Of a stretch of DNA of 64,000 bases, positions 55,013 to 64,000 are shown in pieces (the first letter of the stretch is position 1; the number at the start of each line of letters is the position of its first letter). Under the pieces are notes generated by a model, which was not told where the DNA came from, did not search any database, and saw nothing but the letters and a program-made list of their open reading frames with translations. Position numbers and translations under genes: made by a program. The stretch covers positions 1-64,000 of the forward strand of contig NZ_LVJW01000007.1 in assembly GCF_001708965.1 (NCBI RefSeq), given 5' to 3'. This DNA comes from Candidatus Thiodiazotropha endoloripes (GTDB lineage: Bacteria > Pseudomonadota > Gammaproteobacteria > Chromatiales > Chromatiaceae).

Positions 55013-55227
55013 ATCGGCGAATCAAAAATGGTGATCTATAGTCATACAATCGTTGTAATGTATCAGTGGGCTAATTTAGCAGTGTTTTATGTTTTTCTGA
55101 TAACGCTATTTCCAATCTGTGATGGTAAGTCAGTCAAATAACAGCTTGGAATATTGAGACACGGCTCGCACCTCGACATATAGCAAATTCCTATACTATC
55201 GCGAAATTGCTGAACTGGAGATTGTGT

Positions 55228-56016
55228 ATGGAAACCTTCAATCGGGAAGGAAATGTAGCGACTCTTCTGACCACGCTCTTTGCCCTGGACATGGCAGAGA
55301 CAAAGAGAAAATCACTACAGGCGACAGCAGAACTTCAGGCCCAGGTAAAGATTGCATTGGAGCTTGCACAGTCACCTTCAACAAATCAAAAACTGCCGGA
55401 GAAACCCATCGAGGGTGAGTGGTTGGCAGATTTGAATGAGATGGGTGTTAGTCTGGTTGAGGCACTCACGGTCAAGGAGTTATACCATATACAGGGATTG
55501 TTACAGCCCGCCACTCTACGACAGGTGGAAATATTGAAACATTTCAAAATGCCTGGTGCTGTGAAGATGAACAAAACAATGGCTAATTACTATATCAGGC
55601 GTCTCTTCTCGGAGCGTGAAAATGTCGATGCCTGGCAGCGACGCCCCCCCACCTCCCGGGTGATGCAGGGTCTGCTCTACATAAACGGCAGTTTTACCCG
55701 TGGCATGACCCAGCATCAGGCACAGCGTAGACTCAGGAAGTCCGGGATTCAGAGCCCATCGAAATATCGTGAATGGAAACACATCGAAACACTCTTTCTC
55801 GGGGTTAATGATCTGGTGATCCGGCAACGAAACGCCACCCGAAAGATCACATGGAAGCGTTTTTATCACTACTATGATGAATTAAAAAGCAATGGCGTGC
55901 CCAGCGATGAAATCTCGGTGGAGATGATGCTTGCCCGGATAGCCTATCATCAGCGTGGCAAACTCCGATCGACTCATTTTGGCGGCGATGAAAGTGCCCT
56001 GTTGGCTGCGATATAA
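55228..56016 (+). CDS. uncharacterised 262-residue protein
   Basis: From METFNREG; GGAG lies upstream. It is polar and mostly helical. The first ~60 residues form a coiled coil, followed by VSLVEALTVKELYHIQGLL, a basic helix (RQNRATRKITWKRFYHYYDELK) and an Arg-rich C-terminus. Two regions (MNKTMANYYIRRLF and ITWKRFYHYYDEL) could be DNA-binding helices. No signal peptide or membrane segment. No family is recognised. Confidence 0.65.
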   Translation: METFNREGNVATLLTTLFALDMAETKRKSLQATAELQAQVKIALELAQSPSTNQKLPEKPIEGEWLADLNEMGVSLVEALTVKELYHIQGLLQPATLRQVEILKHFKMPGAVKMNKTMANYYIRRLFSERENVDAWQRRPPTSRVMQGLLYINGSFTRGMTQHQAQRRLRKSGIQSPSKYREWKHIETLFLGVNDLVIRQRNATRKITWKRFYHYYDELKSNGVPSDEISVEMMLARIAYHQRGKLRSTHFGGDESALLAAI

Positions 56017-56094
56017 AAACTTTGGTGATCGGCTGATTTTGAGCGGATGCAAAACAGATTGGTTCTGACCCTGTGACACACCGCGACTGCCAAC

Positions 56095-57954
56095 TCAAGC
56101 CTCCTCTCTGGTCACCGGTAGACGAATGATAAACGTGGTGCCAACACCCTGTTCTGTTTCAAACAACAGTTCACCCTGATGCTTACCCACGATGATGTCC
56201 TGGGCGATCGCCAGGCCCTGGCCGGTACCTCGTCCCACATCCTTGGTAGTGAAAAATGGATTGAAGACATACTCCTGGGCCTCTTCGGGTATGCCGGTTC
56301 CGGTGTCACTGACACGGATTTCCACCTGCTCATCTTTTAATGCAGAGGTGATGGTGATGGTGCCTTTCTCTTCCCGCTTGGCGGCTTCAATGGCATGCGC
56401 TGCATTGACGATGATATTCAGTACAACCTGAGATACCTCTCCCGCAAGGCACCTCACGTCTGGCAGGTTGTCACTCAGCTCCAGCTTAGTGTCCGCAACA
56501 TATTTCCACTCATTCTTACATACCGCCACCGCATTACTGACAATACGGTTCAGGTCGGCTAAGGCCATATCCTTACCACCTGGATGTGCAAACTCTTTCA
56601 TTGCCAATACAATTCTGGCCACCTGTGATGCGCCGGATATGGATTGATCGATGGCATTGGTGGTTTCTTCAGTGAGATACTCCAAGTCGATCTCTTCAAT
56701 GGTCTTATCGATTTTTTCCAGTTCGTCTTGCAGTTCAGGTTGCTGTTTCGCTTTACTTGAAAGTTCCGCATATTGCTGTAACAAGCTTTGCATATCCTGC
56801 TGTGACTCTTGAATGAACTTCAGATTGTCACCAATGTACTGTATCGGGGTGTTGATCTCATGGGCGATGCCACCGGCCAATTGTCCGACCGCTTCCATTT
56901 TGTGGGTCTGGTTCAACTGGCGTTCCAGATCGATGCGTTCTCTATCAGCACGTTTGCGTTCCGAGATGTCACTGAATGTCAACACTACCTGTTTGTCATT
57001 TTCATTCTGCAGCATGGGCGATACTGAAAAAACGATATCAATCTCATGCCCGGCTTTGTGGCAAAAGAGATCATCATTGTCAGCGCGGATAACACCGTCC
57101 TTCAATGTATCCATGACTGTCGTTTCGACAGTTTTGTCTTTGTCCGGTTTTTTCTCCGCATAGACAATCTGACTGAACTGCTTGTCCAGCATGTCATTTT
57201 CAGTCCATCCAATCAGCCTCGCACTTTCTGGATTGGTATATTTGACGACGCCATCGTTGTCCAGCACCACGAAACCTTCACTCATACTGTTGGTGACGTC
57301 ACTCAGAAATTGTTCTTTATCCTTTAGGTTCTGTTGTGTCAGTTTCAGTTTCAACCAGTGTTTTCTCAATTGACTCATTAGAAAATTACTGGTGACTGAG
57401 ATCATCAGAAAGCCGATGAAGTGTAGCAGTGTCATGATCTGCTTGGCTTCGTCCTGGGCGGCAATAATGGGTTCCGCGAAGACTTTTACACTGATGCCAC
57501 CACGTACATCGCCAACTCTTTTACCCTCATAGCCATGGCATTTAAGGCACTGTTCCTGCATATACACCGGACCGATGTATCTGAAGTAGGCTGGTTCCTG
57601 GTTCAGAAACGGTTCGAATTTAAACTCTGTGCCTTGCTGGAACTGACTCAGAGCCTGGCTCTCCCAGGTATCGGAGATGTTCTCCGGATTCATGGGTTTC
57701 GATGAAACGGCTCGATACTGAATATCCTTAACGTTCTGCTTTTTGAAGAGGGTGGGGTCATTCGCCATCAACACGGGATTGATTTTTGTCAGTCTGACCA
57801 TCTCATACATGATTTGACCGCGCTCAAAGGCAATTTTTTCGACAGAGTTGTCGATAACACTGAGATTCCATATCAAAGAGACCAGGGTCAATGCCAACCA
57901 GAAGATGGTTGGGAACATCCAGTAGTATGTGGATTGTAATAGTCGAATCAACAT
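56095..57954 (-). CDS. haem-binding DUF3365 sensor histidine kinase
   Basis: A 619-residue protein: an N-terminal helix (about 14-32), a periplasmic DUF3365/Tll0287-like domain with a covalent c-haem motif CLKCH (136-140), a second helix (about 158-180), a PAS domain (about 205-330), a His-phosphotransfer region ([17 protein letters not shown]) and a HATPase domain ([26 protein letters not shown]). The haem suggests sensing of redox state, oxygen, NO or a sulfur compound. No response regulator is adjacent, so the kinase is an orphan. Confidence 0.9.
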   Translation of the reverse strand: MLIRLLQSTYYWMFPTIFWLALTLVSLIWNLSVIDNSVEKIAFERGQIMYEMVRLTKINPVLMANDPTLFKKQNVKDIQYRAVSSKPMNPENISDTWESQALSQFQQGTEFKFEPFLNQEPAYFRYIGPVYMQEQCLKCHGYEGKRVGDVRGGISVKVFAEPIIAAQDEAKQIMTLLHFIGFLMISVTSNFLMSQLRKHWLKLKLTQQNLKDKEQFLSDVTNSMSEGFVVLDNDGVVKYTNPESARLIGWTENDMLDKQFSQIVYAEKKPDKDKTVETTVMDTLKDGVIRADNDDLFCHKAGHEIDIVFSVSPMLQNENDKQVVLTFSDISERKRADRERIDLERQLNQTHKMEAVGQLAGGIAHEINTPIQYIGDNLKFIQESQQDMQSLLQQYAELSSKAKQQPELQDELEKIDKTIEEIDLEYLTEETTNAIDQSISGASQVARIVLAMKEFAHPGGKDMALADLNRIVSNAVAVCKNEWKYVADTKLELSDNLPDVRCLAGEVSQVVLNIIVNAAHAIEAAKREEKGTITITSALKDEQVEIRVSDTGTGIPEEAQEYVFNPFFTTKDVGRGTGQGLAIAQDIIVGKHQGELLFETEQGVGTTFIIRLPVTREEA

Positions 57955-58282
57955 GGCAACATCCGTTTGATTATTCGGTCAATTCTCAGCAATCGACCCG
58001 TTTTTTCACTGCACAACTACACATGGCAGCAGGATGTTGCGGAATGGGATCAGCCCCTGGGCACTAAATCTGAACTGCCTGTTCCATCTGTGAACCTGCT
58101 AGCGATATAGAGCGCTTATAAAAATATAGCGTTCGAATTGATTATTACTTGAGGATCTAACTTCTGTTTTAATCACATCTTCATCAGTCTATAAAGCTGA
58201 TTGATTACCCTTGTGGCTGTTACTTATCTGATAATAAGTAACTTGCACATGTTTTCTGGATTCTTATGAGGGCCGACCTGCC
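57955..58282. other. divergent promoter region of the kinase and nitroreductase genes
   Basis: Holds the inverted repeat at 58219-58242 and AT-rich sequence at about 58110-58200. No gene. Confidence 0.4.
58219..58242. promoter_or_regulatory. operator-like inverted repeat upstream of the nitroreductase
   Basis: A 9-bp inverted repeat, GTTACTTAT / ATAAGTAAC with loop CTGATA, about 40 bases before the nitroreductase start. Its placement suits a dimeric regulator; no regulator gene is adjacent. Confidence 0.5.
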
Positions 58283-59023
58283 ATGGCACTGACAGCAACA
58301 CAGCAATTACAGATCAATCACCGCTCAGTGAGGCGGTTTCTCGATAAGCCTATGGAACCAGGGCAGTTGGAAGCGTTGATCCGTTGTGGACAGAGTGCGG
58401 CGACATCCAGTTTTATCCAGGCCTATTCCGTCATTCGGGTGACAAGCCCAGAAGCGAGGCGGGCGATCGCCGTTGCGGCAGGTGGTCAGGTGTGGATTGA
58501 GAAGGCGACCGAGTTTCTGGTTTTTTGTGCTGACCTAAGACGCATCAATCAGGTGTGTGAAGCCGTAGGCAAGGGTGGATTGGAAGGATATAGCGAACAT
58601 GGGCTGGCCGCTGTAATCGATGTGGCATTGATGGGCCAGAATGTGATTCTGGCTGCTGAATCCCAGGGCTTGGGTGGTGTCTTTATCGGCGGTATTCGTA
58701 ATCAGCCTGAGGTGGTGGTGGAGCAGCTCGAACTACCCCACAGAGTCGTGCCACTGTTTGGGATGTGCCTGGGCTGGCCGGATGCGAATACCGAGGTGAA
58801 ACCCAGAATGCCGGTTGAGTGCATTCTGCATCAGGATCGATATCAGGAGATGGATCCACACAGCGTGGCTGAATATGATGAGACGATGTCAAAATACTAT
58901 GCCAGCCGCGGCTCCAATGTGAAACTGACCGATTGGTCGAATGCCACCGCGCAAGCCATGCAGGGAAAGAAGCGGGAACATATGCTTGATTTTCTGCGCT
59001 CAAGGGGCTTCTTCGTCTGTTAA
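58283..59023 (+). CDS. nfsA: oxygen-insensitive NADPH nitroreductase, NfsA-like
   Basis: A 246-residue flavin nitroreductase: HRSVRRFLDKPMEPGQLEALI (FMN phosphate contact), SQAATSS-type segment QSAATSSFIQAYSVI, LGGVFIGGIRNQPE and LFGMCLGWPD. Length and motifs match NfsA (240 residues in E. coli). It reduces nitroaromatics or quinones using NADPH. An inverted repeat lies upstream. No partner in the same operon. Confidence 0.88.
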   Translation: MALTATQQLQINHRSVRRFLDKPMEPGQLEALIRCGQSAATSSFIQAYSVIRVTSPEARRAIAVAAGGQVWIEKATEFLVFCADLRRINQVCEAVGKGGLEGYSEHGLAAVIDVALMGQNVILAAESQGLGGVFIGGIRNQPEVVVEQLELPHRVVPLFGMCLGWPDANTEVKPRMPVECILHQDRYQEMDPHSVAEYDETMSKYYASRGSNVKLTDWSNATAQAMQGKKREHMLDFLRSRGFFVC

Positions 59024-59418
59024 TGCTCCATATTAGTGCAGAGAATTGAAACGATTGTCTTACTGTTTGGGTGGCCTTTGTCAGCTCGGTTATTTACCCG
59101 ATGACCGGGATTGGCGAACAGACATCTGCGAGAAGTGAATCGCCAGATCTGTGTCACCATTCATAATCCACTCACTTGATGCCGCTTGACAGCCAGTAGC
59201 GCTAACTTCAGGACAGCAACACTCTGTGTCACGGTTCACAGGCGCCATTGCATGTACTCTTCAAGCTGAGTGATATCACACAGAAAGCCAGTGATATCTC
59301 GGTTGTTTCACTGGTCGGCTCGATCGAATCAACCATAACCATTTGAATTTAAGTACAAAGGTCAAATGGCCTGATTTCTGCCATGTGCGGGTACCTGTTT
59401 AAATGGAGATTCTTTCAG
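59024..59418. other. intergenic region
   Basis: About 395 bases with no gene, RNA or terminator recognised. Confidence 0.35.
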
Positions 59419-60048
59419 ATGGTTCGAAATATAAGTTTACTCGTTGTGTTGTCGGTTTTAACACTCTCCTAGGTCCAGGCCGGCTGGGGAAACGGTGGCG
59501 GTCAGGGGCAGATTGCGGAGAGCCTCACAACAGTGGAGGCTGAACATTTACAGTGGTTGAGAGAAGAGGAGAAAGTGTCACGGGATGTCTATGATCTGCT
59601 CTATCAGCATTGGGGGCTCTATGTGTTCAGTAATATTGCTGCGGCAGAGCAACGTCATATGGACTCTGTGCTGATGCAGTTGCAACGTTACGGTCTGGTC
59701 GATCCTGCTTTGCAAGCGGGTCTGTTCAGCAACCAGGAGTTGCAAGCGCTTTACGAAAGCCTGATCCTGCAGGGTACAACCTCAGAAATGGATGCGCTTC
59801 ATACCGGCGCTTTGATTGAAGAGGTGGATATGCAGGATCTTCACGAGATGATCGCCTCCACAGACAACAGTGGATTGATCAGTCTCTATGAGAAACTGCT
59901 GTGTGGATCGAGAAATCATCTGCGGGCGTTTGTCAGTCAGATCGAGAGCCGGGGCATGGTTTATCAGGCACAGGTGATGGATCAGGAAGCGGTCGATCTG
60001 ATTGTGGACAGCCCCATGGAGCGTCGCTGTGGACGTCGCTACAGATGA
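59419..60048 (+). pseudogene. DUF2202 ferritin-like protein with an amber codon in its signal peptide
   Basis: From ATG 59419 (GGAG about 10 bases upstream) the frame encodes MVRNISLLVVLSVLTLS, then TAG at 59470-59472, then VQAGWGNGGG and an intact DUF2202 domain (EEEKVSRDVYDLLYQHWG, EQRHMDSVL). The stop interrupts an otherwise normal export signal (cleavage near VQA). A downstream GTG (59533) could start a cytosolic form, but it lacks a ribosome site. DUF2202 is a four-helix, ferritin-like, probably metal-binding fold. Sequencing error, nonsense mutation and readthrough are all possible. Confidence 0.75.
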
Positions 60049-60112
60049 TGTCAGGCATAGGGCCTATTGGATTAGTGTTAACAGGCCCTGGCACCTTGGA
60101 TCAGCAAATGCG

Positions 60113-60134
60113 TCGCCCCCTGAAGAGGGGGCGA
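60113..60134. terminator. hairpin between convergent genes
   Basis: A 9-bp stem TCGCCCCCT / AGGGGGCGA with loop GAAG lies between the DUF2202 gene and ettA. It can serve both directions, though the T-run is weak. Confidence 0.65.
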
Positions 60135-60140
60135 TTCTGA

Positions 60141-61805
60141 TCAACTCAAACGTTTGTATTTGATGCGGTGTGGCTGATCGGCTTCTGCGCCGAGGCGGCG
60201 TTTCCGGTCAGCCTCATAATCTGCGTAATTACCTTCAAACCATACCACTCCGGAGTCACCCTCAAAGGCCAGGATGTGGGTGGCGATTCGATCGAGAAAC
60301 CAGCGGTCATGGCTGATAACCACGGCGCAGCCCGGAAATGAGAGCAACGCTTCCTCCAGTGCTCTCAAGGTCTCCACATCCAGGTCGTTGGTCGGCTCAT
60401 CGAGTAACAACAGATTGCCACCACTTTTCAGCAGCTTCGCCAGATGAACCCGATTGCGTTCACCACCGGAGAGATCGCCAATGCGTTTCTGTTGGTCTGA
60501 ACCTTTGAAGTTAAAGTGGCTGACATAAGCCCGCGAAGGCATCTGAAAGCGGTCGACCGTAATGATGTCCTGACTGTCAGAGATCTCTTCCCAGACGGTT
60601 TTGTCTCCGTTCAGTGTATCCCGACTCTGATCCACATAGGCGACCTGTACGGTCTCACCGATACGCATTTCACCCCCATCAGGCTTCTCCTGTCCGGTGA
60701 TGATGCGAAACAGGGTGGTCTTGCCCGCGCCATTCGGGCCGATGATGCCCACAATACCGCCTTTGGGCAGATTGAAGGTGATGTCATCGTAGAGTACCCG
60801 GTCACCAAAGGCTTTCTTCAGCGATTCGGCTTCGATCACCAGGTCGCCCAGTCTTGGGCCGGGCGGTATGTAGAGCTCATTGGTCTCATTGCGCTTCTGG
60901 AACTCCTGGGACTGCAGCTCTTCAAAGCGTTGCAAGCGGGCTTTGCTTTTGGCGTGTCGGCCTTTCGGATTGGAGCGTACCCATTCCAGCTCCGCTTTCA
61001 TGGATTTGATATGGGCGGCCTCCTCACGGGACTCCTGTTCCAGGCGCTGCTCTTTCTGTTCCAGCCAGGAGGAGTAGTTGCCCTCCCAGGGAATGCCGTA
61101 GCCCCGATCCAGCTCGAGTATCCAGCCGGCCACATTGTCGAGAAAATAGCGGTCATGGGTAACCGCTACCACGGTGCCGGTGTACTCATGGAGAAAACGC
61201 TCCAACCAGGCGACAGACTCCGCATCCAGATGGTTGGTCGGTTCGTCGAGCAACAACATATCCGGTTTTTCCAGCAGTAACCGGCAGAGTGCGACCCGGC
61301 GTCGTTCGCCACCGGAGAGGGTTTTTACATCCGCGTCCCAGGGCGGCAGTCGCAGGGCATCAGCAGCAATTTCCAATTGCCTCTCGAGGTTGTGTCCGTC
61401 ACAAGTCTGGATAATGTCTTCAAGTTGAGCCTGTTCTTTGGCCAGGGCGTCAAAATCGGCATCCGCTTCCGCATAGGCGGCATACACCTCTTCGAGACGA
61501 CTGAGGGCCTGTTTCACCTCGGCCAGTGCCCCCTCCACATTGCCCCGAACATCCAGGGTCTCATCGAGTTGGGGTTCCTGGGGCAGGTAGCCCACCCGGA
61601 TACCGGCCTGGGGACGGGCTTCACCTTCGATGTCGGTATCCACACCGGCCATGATACGCAACAGAGTCGACTTACCGGCGCCGTTGAGGCCGAGAACGCC
61701 GATCTTCGCGCCAGGAAAGAATGAGAGTGAGATATCCCGCAGAATCTGCTTTTTCGGGGGGACGACTTTGCCCACCCGATTCATTGTATAGATGTATTGG
61801 GCCAT
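60141..61805 (-). CDS. ettA: energy-dependent translational throttle protein EttA
   Basis: About 554 residues, as in E. coli EttA (555). It is an ABC-F protein with two ATPase cassettes: Walker A GLNGAGKS and GPNGAGKT, signature LSGGERRRV and LSGGERNRV, and Walker B followed by DEPTNHLD and DEPTNDLD. The arm sequence between them ([21 protein letters not shown]) is the ribosome-contact insert. It regulates the first elongation steps on the ribosome E-site when ATP is low. The start MAQYIYTMN is the standard EttA N-terminus; the frame is open further upstream. Confidence 0.95.
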   Translation of the reverse strand: MAQYIYTMNRVGKVVPPKKQILRDISLSFFPGAKIGVLGLNGAGKSTLLRIMAGVDTDIEGEARPQAGIRVGYLPQEPQLDETLDVRGNVEGALAEVKQALSRLEEVYAAYAEADADFDALAKEQAQLEDIIQTCDGHNLERQLEIAADALRLPPWDADVKTLSGGERRRVALCRLLLEKPDMLLLDEPTNHLDAESVAWLERFLHEYTGTVVAVTHDRYFLDNVAGWILELDRGYGIPWEGNYSSWLEQKEQRLEQESREEAAHIKSMKAELEWVRSNPKGRHAKSKARLQRFEELQSQEFQKRNETNELYIPPGPRLGDLVIEAESLKKAFGDRVLYDDITFNLPKGGIVGIIGPNGAGKTTLFRIITGQEKPDGGEMRIGETVQVAYVDQSRDTLNGDKTVWEEISDSQDIITVDRFQMPSRAYVSHFNFKGSDQQKRIGDLSGGERNRVHLAKLLKSGGNLLLLDEPTNDLDVETLRALEEALLSFPGCAVVISHDRWFLDRIATHILAFEGDSGVVWFEGNYADYEADRKRRLGAEADQPHRIKYKRLS

Positions 61806-62288
61806 GGAACCTGTATCGTAGATTGAACTGTTGTGGTGTGGCCTTCGAATCACACGCTGACACTAACCTGGGTGCGATTCTGCTGACCAGTTTTCGGCGC
61901 TTATCCTACCATGAGACTATGCCTGCAGGTAGATTTACCTTAGGACCTTCTAACACTAATCCAATCTGCCCAGTTGCGTCTGAAAAAGTGCCTCTCAAAG
62001 AGCGATGAGCGTAGATTGGTTGCTCCAAATGAGCGACGAGCAGCGGTTCATGGTGTTTTTAAAGTGTAACCCCCAGGTTGATATCTAAGGAAGGGGCTGA
62101 GGCTGTTTTTGCGCCCAGCGGCGTTATTATTCGCTCATTTAGCATAATTACACCGCGCTCATTCTGCCTTACTGAGCAGAAAAACAGACCTGGCAGGAGG
62201 TATTGGATTCGTGTTACTGGCAATAGCACTCGCTAGATTCAGCCAGGTCACTACTTGCAAGCCACCCGGCAGGTTGCGTTCGGGCAGA
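61806..62288. other. intergenic region
   Basis: About 480 bases between ettA and the truncated lipoprotein. No gene, RNA or terminator is clear. Confidence 0.35.
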
Positions 62289-62819
62289 TTAAGAACGGAT
62301 CAGACAGGTTTCAAAATCGATGTCCGTCGAGCCATCTAGCTCAAAACCAAATCTAAGTACTTCAAGGATTCATACCTCAGAGAAACACAAGCGGTCTTGG
62401 TTGATCGTGAAAAAGGCATCGATAGGATACTTTTCTCCATCAAAGTTGAATTCGATGATGAGGCTCCTGCCGATGATGCCCACCTGCAGCATCGTCTCTC
62501 CAAGGTCCTGATAGGTGTCTGGTTGGTGGCGGTGTATTGGTACAGGATCGTTCGTTTGAGGGCGCGGCCGTGTACAGTCTGAGTCATAGTATGCTTTGGG
62601 TTCAATATAGATGGCGCCAAAACTTGTAAACTCATAACTTACTTTTGCCCGGATTTGACTCGAATTCGATGCTTCATGTTCAACGTGCTCACAAGACTCT
62701 GTCACCCATAGACCAGCCAGTGGTGATTGCTCAGTACGGTTTTCAGAGTTGTTGTCATCGTTGCATCCATTGAGAAGAGCAGAAGTAAAGACCATCGAAA
62801 ACAACAGTGATTTTTGCAT
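62289..62819 (-). pseudogene. lipoprotein gene interrupted by an opal codon
   Basis: From ATG 62819 the lipoprotein signal (MQKSLLFSMVFTSALLNGC, lipobox LNGC) leads to a 149-residue product that ends at TGA (62370-62372). The same frame continues for 26 codons, ILEVLRFGFELDGSTDIDFE..., to TAA at 62289. The tail includes a Cys that could pair with one in the N-terminal part, so the full protein was probably ~176 residues. The shorter version may still be made. Mature protein is polar and beta-rich; no family recognised. Confidence 0.6.
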
Positions 62820-63049
62820 GATATCCCTATCCAATTTTTTTCAACATTGTATTGAAGACTTGATTCAATCATTCCGTCCGTCAATGAGGCGATTGTGTTT
62901 CAATTAAGTTCATGGCAGGGGTGAAGATTTGTCACTCTTACCGGATGGCAATTGACTGAAGCAGGGTGATTAACACGCTTTAAAAGGATCTCTGTAAATC
63001 AGTTCTGCAAGCGTGTCGGGTGGAGCGATGCTGCAGCAGATGGGTGTTT

Positions 63050-64000
63050 TCAGTTGATCGAGTTCGGCTGGGACTTGACCATCTTCAGAAACTCATCTTC
63101 CGGCAGGGGACGGCTGTAGAAAAAGCCCTGTGCCAGATGACAGCCGGCACTGTTCAGCTGATCGACCTGTGTCTGACTTTCAACCCCTTCGGCGATCAGA
63201 TCCAGATTGAGTCCTCGGGCCATTGAGATGATTGCGGTGACGATGGAGTTGTCTCCCTTGGACTTGATGCCCTCGACAAAGGAGCGGTCCATTTTCAGGG
63301 TATTGATCGGCAGGGATTGCAGATAACCCAGGGAGGAGTAACCGGTACCGAAGTCGTCGATGGCGATCCGTATGCCTCGATGGGATAACCGGGAGAGGGT
63401 GTCGATGGCCTTTTCCATATCCTGCATGATGGCATGTTCGGTAATCTCAAGTTCCAGTACATTTCTATCCAGGTTATGACGCTTGATGATTGCCAGGGTT
63501 TTATTGACGAATTGGTCCATCTCCAATTGCTGCACTGATATATTCACCGACAGGCTCAGGCTGATGTTCTCCTCGGTCTGCCAGCGCTGCATATCCTGAC
63601 AGGCTTTGCGCATTACCCACTCGCCCAGTGGTACGATCAGCCCTGACTCTTCAGCAACATTGATGAACTCATTGGGTTGTATGATGCCCTTATCCGGATG
63701 CTGCCATCTCACCAGTGCCTCCACACCCACGATCTTCTCCTCCATGGTGTTGTATTGAGGCTGATAGTAGATACAGAGTTCATCCGTGGAGATGGCTTTG
63801 CGCAGGCCGTTTTCGATGTCCAGGGAGGCGGCAAAATGGCTTTTCATCCTGTCCGAATAGAAGGCATAGCCGTTCTTACCTGAGTTTTTCACCTTGTACA
63901 TGGCGATGTCGGCGTGTTTGATCAGGGAGTCTTTGGTGTCACCATCTGTTGGATAGACCGAGATACCGATACTGAAGCTGATAAAGATCTCTTCGTTTTT
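63050..64000 (-). CDS. GGDEF-EAL protein, partial
   Basis: The frame runs off the window's right edge, so the N-terminal part is missing. The visible end of the GGDEF domain (FSIGISVYPTDGDTKDSLIKHADIAMYK) is followed by a complete EAL domain: VGVEALVRWQHPDKG, NVAEESGLIVPLGEW, ELEITEHAIM, DDFGTGYSSLGYLQSLP and AEGVESQTQ. Catalytic residues look intact, so phosphodiesterase activity is likely. The sensor domain is not visible. Confidence 0.92.
   Translation of the reverse strand, partial: KNEEIFISFSIGISVYPTDGDTKDSLIKHADIAMYKVKNSGKNGYAFYSDRMKSHFAASLDIENGLRKAISTDELCIYYQPQYNTMEEKIVGVEALVRWQHPDKGIIQPNEFINVAEESGLIVPLGEWVMRKACQDMQRWQTEENISLSLSVNISVQQLEMDQFVNKTLAIIKRHNLDRNVLELEITEHAIMQDMEKAIDTLSRLSHRGIRIAIDDFGTGYSSLGYLQSLPINTLKMDRSFVEGIKSKGDNSIVTAIISMARGLNLDLIAEGVESQTQVDQLNSAGCHLAQGFFYSRPLPEDEFLKMVKSQPNSIN

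Noticed and set aside
1-64000. CRISPR array or rRNA genes
   Set aside because: No regularly spaced direct repeats with unique spacers and no rRNA-like stretches were seen.

Overview
This window looks like a chromosome segment of a gammaproteobacterium. Intact or nearly intact host genes (EttA, PurT, NfsA, NfeD plus slipin, RskA-type ECF pair, VPLPA-CTERM protein, several GGDEF-EAL proteins) and a DsrC/TusE-family gene fit an environmental, probably sulfur-oxidising lineage such as the Sedimenticola / Ca. Thiodiazotropha group. That placement is inference from gene content; no rRNA or marker tree is available here.

Layout. 0-7.5 kb: small membrane proteins, an FkbM methyltransferase and an RND efflux pump with its adaptor. 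7.5-24.4 kb: a secreted beta-propeller protein, slipin/NfeD, a Nudix hydrolase, an RluA-type pseudouridine synthase, a VPLPA-CTERM surface protein, a serine hydrolase, an ECF sigma/anti-sigma pair and a membrane GGDEF-EAL protein. 24.45-38.95 kb: a 14.4-kb integrated element between a complete tRNA-Glu and a 49-bp copy of that tRNA's 3' end. 39-64 kb: host genes again, including a MASE1-PAS-GGDEF-EAL protein, a malyl-CoA lyase/malate-CoA ligase operon, a ParA-like ATPase, PurT, an OmpA-like protein with repeated PDWV motifs, a UPF0323 lipoprotein paired with a glutathionylspermidine-synthase-like enzyme, a DsrC-like protein lacking the canonical cysteines, a haem-binding (DUF3365) histidine kinase, NfsA, a DUF2202 protein with an amber codon in its signal peptide, EttA, and a lipoprotein cut short by an opal codon.

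The most interesting part is the tRNA-Glu element. It has a tyrosine integrase, an AlpA-like regulator, a helix-turn-helix replication-like gene carrying iteron-like repeats, small and large terminase subunits, a scaffold-like protein, and a block of podovirus-type DNA-ejection/internal-virion-like proteins. No portal, major capsid or tail gene is recognisable, and there is no unassigned coding space large enough to hide one. I read it as a phage satellite that supplies its own packaging and ejection functions and borrows a helper's shell. That is a hypothesis from gene content, not a demonstrated system. Its left end carries three rightward cargo genes (membrane protein, lipoprotein, zinc-knuckle protein), and a 230-bp intergenic stretch holds a stop-free frame, 14-bp direct repeats and a terminator.

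Elsewhere, the mcl-mtkA-mtkB operon would convert malate to glyoxylate plus acetyl-CoA, as in the serine cycle. Dispersed palindromes built on CCCCTCTCCC/GGGAGAGGGG occur in at least four intergenic places. One of them lies next to the decayed tail of a sigma-54-type regulator.
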